A stretch of 9,179 bases of DNA, taken from assembly GCA_964370035.1 (NCBI GenBank), contig CAYJGT010000062.1, forward strand, positions 1-9,179. Reading direction: 5' to 3'. Positions 4,648 to 9,179 of the stretch are shown here, piece after piece. The position numbers and the translations under genes were made by a program. The notes beneath the pieces are model-generated. The model was not told where the DNA came from, searched no databases, and worked only from the letters and a program-made list of their open reading frames with translations. How positions within the stretch are numbered: the stretch's first letter is position 1; every line of letters begins with the position of its first letter. Origin of the DNA: CAYJHC01 sp964370035 (GTDB lineage: Bacteria > Bacillota > Clostridia > Peptostreptococcales > Anaerovoracaceae).

Positions 4648-7500
4648 TTAAGCCATTGCTTGATCGTCATCTTCTTCTACTTTTTTTCTTGAGAAGAATG
4701 TTATTGCTCCTTGTACTAATGTTATTGCTGCAAATACTATTGTCCACTCATCTACTATGATCATTGGTAGTGTCATATCTTGAGTTAAGATGAATAATAT
4801 TATTGCTCCTATCATTGGTACTGCACTTAATATTCTTAGTAATCCTTTTCTCTTTATTTCTCCATACTCTTCTTCTTCCTCTTCTTTTCTACCTGTAAAA
4901 TATGTGATTAATAAAGATACTGCTAATAGTCCAGTTACAACTGTTAGTATTAGGTCTAGTAGTGACCATGCTGCTCCATTTGCTAATGGAACTTCTGTAT
5001 CTTCGATAGTTGTTGGTCCATCTGCTAATGGTGTTGCTACTGGTGGTATTGTTACAGCTGGTGGTACTACTGGAGGTACCGGGGTTGGAGGTACTGGCGT
5101 TGGTGGTACCGGAGTTGGAGGTACTGGCACTGGCGGTACTGGTGGTACCGGTGGCTCTTCAGTTGATGCCGTTACATGAAGTACCTCATTACTCTCTAAT
5201 GCTGGGTCTCCTCCATTAAACGAATCACTAACTCCTGCCTTTCCAAATGTTGCTATATTAACAATATCAAAGTCTTCTTCTACTGTTGTTACTTCTACTG
5301 TAAAGCTTTGAGCTTCAGAGTAACTTATGAATTTACCATCTTCGTTGGCCTCTGTTGCCTTAAGAACCTCTATACCTGAAAAAGTTACACTATTATCTAC
5401 AGCTAATATTCCTCCTGCCGAATATTCTGTTCCTGCAGGTATGAAATCTTTAATTTCTAAGCCTCTAACGTCTACATTACCCTCATTCTGCAAAGTTAAA
5501 TTGTATGTAATAGCTTGACCTGGATCTACTGTAGTTCCTGGTTCTGGGTTAGAGTCTTTGTTTAATGTAATAGTTGATAATCCGCTTACTACTATCGCAC
5601 CTGGATTTTCTAGTTCAGTTGACATATCTACTACATCATCTGTAGGATCTTTGTCATAACTAACTACTGCCTTCCCATTATTTGTATCGAATTTAGTTGT
5701 TTTTTCGCTTTCAAAATACGTACTATCTATTTGGCTTTCATCAAAGTTTTGATAGAAGCTAATTCTCGCTCCACTTACAACAGTGTCTTTTCCTTCATTT
5801 ACTCTTGATGTATCCCAAGTTATTGTCTTATTATCAGCTGCTAAAGTAACTCCATATTTACTAAGTTCATTAATATCTCCAATATTGATACTCTGTGGTT
5901 TGCTTCCTTCTTCTTTCCACTCTAGTGTTAATGGGTGATCACCATCTATCAATAGGTTAAATCCATCTCCAACTGTGTCTTCAATTATTGGGCTTAGTGA
6001 AGTTGTTAATGTTTCTTCTTTTATATTTTCAATCTTACTATAAAAGTCTGCAGCTGATTCTACATTATAATGAGCATTAGTTTCTAGAGATTTCATTTTA
6101 TTATCATCAGTAGTAGTTAGATTTATTCCTATAGAAATTACGTTAACTCCCATAGCCTTCAACGCGTCAACTTCTTTTTTTGCTGCTGCTTCAAGTCCAC
6201 CTGTAGTTGGTTTTCCGTCAGAAATAAATATTACATATTGATCTCTGCCATCAGCTTTATTTTCTGGTTGGCTAAATGCTGTTTTTGCGGCCGCTAAACC
6301 CGCAGTCCAATTAGTATTATAATATCCCGTTGTTGAAGAAAAATCTCGCATGTCTTCTTTTCCACCGTTATAATTACTTAGCTTAACTTCCTGCGACTTT
6401 ACATCTCCCGCAAAGTTTACTGTTCCCACTCTATTTTCATCATTACTTTTTATTAGAGTCTCTGCCAAGTTCATAGTTATAGCTTTAGTCATATATAGTC
6501 TGTCATAATTAAAGTCTGGATCATCCATTTTATTAAGAACCTCTGCTAGGCCATACGTCTTTATATCATCTGCTAATGAAGATGGAGACTCAAAAGGATT
6601 AGCCGAATTAATATTTTCTATTGGATAACCTACAGGAATATAATTATCTTTTTCATAAGTTGATCTTACTTCTTTATCGGTAAATTCTTCATATGCATTC
6701 ACTTCATAACCATCTTTAAATTCAAAGACTCTATTTTCTGTATTTACTGGGGAGTAAATTTCATCTTGATAAGGATATCTTTTATTATCTCCTAAATTAT
6801 CATATTTTCCCTTTTGAATTTTTTCACTTAATTCATTATCGGTTTTAGACAGTTCATTTTTTACATAATTAATAAAACTTGTATCTATAAGTCCTATCAT
6901 TCCAAGGCTCCAACTAGTCATTCCACCAAACTCATGTGGATTAAAGTAATAACTAACATATGATGAAGTTCCATCGGCAGCAGTTATTTTATACACGGTT
7001 CTATAAAAAAGATTAGAATTCATAGATGGTGATGTACTACTTGTTGCACCAGAAGACTTATATAATGCATTACTATTCATTGTCCCAGAATGGTCTACAA
7101 CAAACATTACATCTACAGGAGTTTCAGTTACTAGTTGTGCTTTTGCATCAATTACAATTTTAACAATTCCTTCTTCTTTTGAATCCTCAATAGTACTTTC
7201 TTCTCCGCCATCAAAATAAACAGACTTTTGTCCTGCAATATTACTTTTTAATAGCTGGTCAGATAGTTCTGACATAGCCGTTTCAAAATCCTTCTCTGAG
7301 TCATACCCACCATAACGCTCTAATGAAGCTTCAATTGCTTTTAACTCATCAGTGGTTTGATTAGCTTGAAAATAATTTGTCATAAACTCAGTTTCTATAG
7401 CTACTTGGTCTTCAGTAGCAAATACTGTTTGCACACTTCCAAATAGCATTGTTAAAGTTAGTATAACTGCTATTACCTTTCTTCTATTTCTCTTTTTCAT
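4648..7500 (-). CDS. vWA-domain surface protein with DUF11-like domain and three-helix C-terminal tail
   Basis: Complete 950-residue probable adhesin. Order of parts: signal peptide 1-28 (cleavage after VFA); vWA fold with metal site D136-H-S138-G-T140, T396 (NTNW) and D428 (ISDGKPT), with a roughly 190-residue insertion at about 146-330; a beta-rich domain about 503-620 ending near NGKAVVSYD; a DUF11-like domain about 640-780 (DPGQAITYNLTLQNEGNVDV, then IKDFIPAGTEY); a proline spacer 783-821 built on VPPTP units; PLANGAAW; then hydrophobic segments about 846-868, 887-906 and 912-936. A KEEEEEEYG-EIKRK loop lies between the first two, and the end is acidic (EEDDDQ). There is no LPXTG signal, so anchoring is presumably by the membrane helices. 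AAGGGGG sits 6 nt before the ATG. Metal-dependent ligand binding at the surface is inferred from the fold. Confidence 0.92.
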   Translation of the reverse strand: MKKRNRRKVIAVILTLTMLFGSVQTVFATEDQVAIETEFMTNYFQANQTTDELKAIEASLERYGGYDSEKDFETAMSELSDQLLKSNIAGQKSVYFDGGEESTIEDSKEEGIVKIVIDAKAQLVTETPVDVMFVVDHSGTMNSNALYKSSGATSSTSPSMNSNLFYRTVYKITAADGTSSYVSYYFNPHEFGGMTSWSLGMIGLIDTSFINYVKNELSKTDNELSEKIQKGKYDNLGDNKRYPYQDEIYSPVNTENRVFEFKDGYEVNAYEEFTDKEVRSTYEKDNYIPVGYPIENINSANPFESPSSLADDIKTYGLAEVLNKMDDPDFNYDRLYMTKAITMNLAETLIKSNDENRVGTVNFAGDVKSQEVKLSNYNGGKEDMRDFSSTTGYYNTNWTAGLAAAKTAFSQPENKADGRDQYVIFISDGKPTTGGLEAAAKKEVDALKAMGVNVISIGINLTTTDDNKMKSLETNAHYNVESAADFYSKIENIKEETLTTSLSPIIEDTVGDGFNLLIDGDHPLTLEWKEEGSKPQSINIGDINELSKYGVTLAADNKTITWDTSRVNEGKDTVVSGARISFYQNFDESQIDSTYFESEKTTKFDTNNGKAVVSYDKDPTDDVVDMSTELENPGAIVVSGLSTITLNKDSNPEPGTTVDPGQAITYNLTLQNEGNVDVRGLEIKDFIPAGTEYSAGGILAVDNSVTFSGIEVLKATEANEDGKFISYSEAQSFTVEVTTVEEDFDIVNIATFGKAGVSDSFNGGDPALESNEVLHVTASTEEPPVPPVPPVPVPPTPVPPTPVPPTPVPPVVPPAVTIPPVATPLADGPTTIEDTEVPLANGAAWSLLDLILTVVTGLLAVSLLITYFTGRKEEEEEEYGEIKRKGLLRILSAVPMIGAIILFILTQDMTLPMIIVDEWTIVFAAITLVQGAITFFSRKKVEEDDDQAMA
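5075..5149. repeat. 15-bp tandem repeat encoding the Pro-rich spacer
   Basis: On the plus strand the units start at 5075, 5090, 5105 and 5120, followed by a degenerate one. They alternate GGTACCGGnGTTGGA and GGTACTGGCnnTGGn, so a 30-bp pair seems to have doubled. In the protein each unit is VPPTP or close. The repeat stays in frame when it expands or contracts, so spacer length can vary without breaking the gene. Confidence 0.8.
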
Positions 7501-7580
7501 TTTTTCCCCCTTATTACCTTAATAATTTTACAAATTCATTTTTTCATTAAAAAATAATTCACTAAATTTACTTTAAAGAC

Positions 7581-7589
7581 ATATTATCA
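7581..7589 (-). promoter_or_regulatory. possible extended -10 promoter of the complete vWA gene
   Basis: The minus strand reads TGATAATAT, an extended -10 element about 80 nt before the ATG at 7500. The upstream hexamer TTCTTA is a poor -35 at a short spacing of 15. It parallels TGCTAAAAT before the other vWA gene. It lies between the hairpin at 7606-7628 and the start codon, as expected for an independent unit. Confidence 0.35.
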
Positions 7590-7605
7590 CAACAATATGT
7601 ATAAG

Positions 7606-7628
7606 AATAGGCACTAAAAGTGCCTATT
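7606..7628 (-). terminator. perfect 10-bp hairpin between the permease and vWA genes
   Basis: AATAGGCACT-AAA-AGTGCCTATT is a perfect stem about 88 nt after the stop of the permease gene. The bases after it on the minus strand are only moderately T-rich (CTTATACATATT), but the stem carries its own A- and T-rich feet. The most likely role is a terminator for the permease, separating it from the vWA gene. Confidence 0.6.
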
Positions 7629-7715
7629 TGTAAAAAAAATACTATTAATCATTATTTAATCATAATATAATGTTATTTTTCTTCAATTATTTTTATTGTT
7701 TATTTTAAAAAGTTT

Positions 7716-8654
7716 TTAATGTTGTATAAATTCATCAATTTTATTTTCTTCTTTTCTATTAATCTTATAGTTAACCCCAACTATTCCTACCAATACTAAG
7801 GTAAGCCCTACTAACACATTTATAGTTAATGGATCATTTAAATATATTATTCCAACCACTACACCTACTACCGTAGTTCCACTTAATACCATAGGTGCAG
7901 CCCTATGTATAGGAATCTTTGATAAAGTATAGCTATATGAAAGAAAACCAACAATTGAACTAAATAACCCTAAAAATATTGTAGCTACCAAAACGTCTAT
8001 ATTATTAATTGCTGCAAAATATGTTTCAATCCCATTTCCTATTGTAAAATTTAATGTGTTAAAAAAAATAAAACCTATAAATGCCATTGCTACTGTTACT
8101 TCCATTGGATTAAACATATCAGAGTACTTTCTAGCTAGTGTTCCATATATTCCACCACAAATTACAGATACAAATACTAATAAATAACCTAATAATTTTC
8201 CTCCAATAGAAAATTCTTTAGTAAAAACGGTGGTTATTAAGACTCCTATAAATGATAGTAAAATAAATAAAACCTGTTTCTTATATATTTTGTCATCAAA
8301 AAATATTTTAGCCCATACTAAGGATAATACTGGAGCAAGGGCTAATATTATGGAAGCCTCTGTTGCTGTCGCATATATCATTCCTGTTGTTTCAGATAAT
8401 CCCCCTATGCAAGGATGAGCTAATGAAATTACAATTATTGGCCAAACTTTTTTACCTTTAAAATTAACCTTTATTATTTTTGTTACTATTAAAATAATAA
8501 AAATTAATACAGCAACAGTAGTTCTTATTGCCATTATTTCAATTGGAGAAATAAATTCAACAGCTATTTTATTAAATACTACAGAAAGCCCCCATACAAA
8601 GGCAGCTATGGCTGCTACTATATATACTTTAATAGGTGTATTATGTACTTCCAT
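7716..8654 (-). CDS. EamA/DMT-family permease, ten-helix transporter
   Basis: Integral membrane transporter of the drug/metabolite transporter superfamily. Members of this branch move amino acids, other metabolites or drugs, and the substrate cannot be predicted here. The 312 residues carry two EamA repeats (about 10-143 and 154-297) with roughly ten hydrophobic helices. Typical signatures are FVWGLSVVFNKIA (19-31) in helix 1, ATEASIILALAPVLSLVWAK (97-116) in the first half, and HRAAPMVLSGTTVVGVVVGI (250-269) at the equivalent site of the second. A perfect AGGAGG lies 7 nt before the ATG. A charged tail (NRKEENKIDE) follows the last helix and is likely cytoplasmic. Hairpins on both sides suggest it is transcribed alone, so the neighbours say little about its role. 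Confidence 0.9.
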   Translation of the reverse strand: MEVHNTPIKVYIVAAIAAFVWGLSVVFNKIAVEFISPIEIMAIRTTVAVLIFIILIVTKIIKVNFKGKKVWPIIVISLAHPCIGGLSETTGMIYATATEASIILALAPVLSLVWAKIFFDDKIYKKQVLFILLSFIGVLITTVFTKEFSIGGKLLGYLLVFVSVICGGIYGTLARKYSDMFNPMEVTVAMAFIGFIFFNTLNFTIGNGIETYFAAINNIDVLVATIFLGLFSSIVGFLSYSYTLSKIPIHRAAPMVLSGTTVVGVVVGIIYLNDPLTINVLVGLTLVLVGIVGVNYKINRKEENKIDEFIQH

Positions 8655-8697
8655 AAATTTTCCTCCTACTATCTATTTTTAATTTTTTAATCACATA

Positions 8698-8730
8698 TAA
8701 ATAGGGATTTATAATTTAAATCCCTATTTA
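8698..8730 (-). terminator. 14-bp hairpin between the symporter and permease genes
   Basis: TAAATAGGGATTTA (8698-8711) pairs perfectly with 8717-8730 around a 5-nt loop. It lies after the symporter gene and before the permease on the minus strand, and its T-rich feet resemble AT-rich Firmicute terminators. It begins about 44 nt upstream of the permease ATG, so it lies within or just upstream of the permease leader and could also have a regulatory role. Confidence 0.6.
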
Positions 8731-8796
8731 TTATTTTTATTTAAATTGTATAATAACCACTTTAAATAATTTTTTATATAATTTAGAAAAACTTAT
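8731..8796. other. AT-rich stretch before the gap, no gene seen
   Basis: Between the hairpin and the gap the sequence is extremely AT-rich. On the minus strand it holds TTATTATACAATT, which could be part of a permease promoter upstream of the hairpin. No -35 is convincing, so I do not call one. Confidence 0.3.
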
Positions 8797-9179
8797 CTAT
8801 NNNNNNNNNNCTTGAACAAATATTACTAGGCATATTAATGGTAATACATATGTTACATATGGTCTTATCCACTTAGGATAATCAATTCCTATACCTTTAT
8901 TGGCTTCTTTTGTGAAATTGTCCCATCCCCACCCATATCTACTTACACAGAATAATAAGTATATAATTGAACCAATAGGAAGCAAATTATTACTTACTAT
9001 AAAATCTAATAAATCAAGTACTACTGTTCCTTCTCCTAGTGGTTGAAAACCGCTTAATAAATTAAATCCTAAAACCGTTGGTGTAGCTAATATTATTAAT
9101 GCAAAAACATTTATTAAACAGGACTTTTTTCTACTAATATTAAATCTATCCATACAAATAGAAACTATATTTTCAAATA
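8797..9179 (-). CDS. SNF/NSS-family sodium-dependent symporter, C-terminal part (partial, ends in gap)
   Basis: C-terminal third of a sodium:solute symporter of the neurotransmitter-transporter (NSS) family; bacterial members mostly import amino acids with Na+. The frame is open through the window edge, and the residues before the first ATG (FENIVSIC at 9156-9177) continue the family pattern. The ATG at 9151-9153 is therefore internal, not the start. Visible are a hydrophobic segment (INVFALIILATPTVLGFNLL), the FIVSNNLLPIGSIIYLLFC helix, the GWGWDNFTKEANKG loop, and the last helix (YVTYVLPLICLVIFVQ). That helix runs into the N-run at 8801-8810. If the gap is really 10 bases, the frame closes with TAG at 8797-8799, close to where family members end. 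Substrate unknown. Confidence 0.88.
   Translation of the reverse strand, partial: FENIVSICMDRFNISRKKSCLINVFALIILATPTVLGFNLLSGFQPLGEGTVVLDLLDFIVSNNLLPIGSIIYLLFCVSRYGWGWDNFTKEANKGIGIDYPKWIRPYVTYVLPLICLVIFVQXXXX
8801..8810. other. assembly gap (10 N)
   Basis: Ten undetermined bases inside the last codons of the symporter gene. A run of exactly ten is usually a placeholder, so the true distance between the two sides is unknown and the link between the symporter and the rest of the window is less certain. Confidence 0.95.

Noticed and set aside
4648..4800. LPXTG sortase signal at the C-terminus of the vWA protein
   Set aside because: No LPXTG or close variant; PLANG is the nearest and is followed by three helices rather than one helix and a short basic tail.
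5075..5158. CRISPR array
   Set aside because: Contiguous 15-bp coding repeats with no spacers, no cas genes, and in frame with the proline spacer.
4790..5179. Plus-strand frame of 129 codons with a glycine-rich GGTGVGGTG stretch
   Set aside because: It is the antisense of the proline-rich spacer (GGN opposite CCN). The minus-strand frame has signal peptide, domains, ribosome site and terminator; this one has none.

Overview
The window looks like low-GC Firmicutes DNA, most likely from an anaerobic Clostridia-type organism. The grounds are AT-rich genes, strong AGGAGG-like ribosome sites, a MepA-like MATE pump, an SNF-type sodium symporter and surface proteins with a clostridial-style membrane tail. 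The genus cannot be fixed from the sequence alone. A 10-N run at 8801-8810 marks a scaffold gap.

Layout. Read on the minus strand from the right edge, the backbone is: the C-terminal part of an SNF/NSS sodium symporter (8797-9179, cut by the window edge and ending in the gap); a complete EamA/DMT-type permease (7716-8654); a complete 950-residue secreted von Willebrand factor A (vWA) surface protein (4648-7500); and, past an inserted block, the first 588 residues of a second, clearly paralogous vWA protein (1-1765, running off the left edge). Long perfect hairpins separate the backbone genes, so each is probably its own transcription unit.

Between the two vWA paralogs sits a plus-strand block (about 1985-4530) with a TetR-family repressor and a MATE multidrug efflux pump. 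A consensus promoter overlaps a near-perfect TetR-type palindrome in front of tetR. A second copy of the palindrome lies in front of the pump, so the expected logic is a self-limiting, drug-inducible efflux operon. The block reads against its neighbours, its leaders are GC-richer than the flanks, and it parts two tandem homologues. It looks like an acquired cassette, although no transposase or terminal repeats are visible.

The most unusual part is the pair of leaders. Each of tetR and the pump is preceded by a 175-260 nt leader made of the same ordered blocks: operator, a GAAGCTAA block, GTGCAC palindromes, a CTCAAATGGCGTATG block, and an AGAAAGGA ribosome site. Both can encode a short peptide starting MAY-x-x-DC-(R/K)-P. 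I do not recognise this module. A third GAAGCTAA element lies in an inverted-repeat structure just after the pump gene.

The vWA proteins have a signal peptide, a vWA fold with a MIDAS metal site and a roughly 190-residue insertion, and beta-rich stalk domains. In the complete copy these are followed by a proline-rich spacer and a three-helix membrane tail instead of an LPXTG signal. The architecture suggests surface adhesins; the ligand is unknown.
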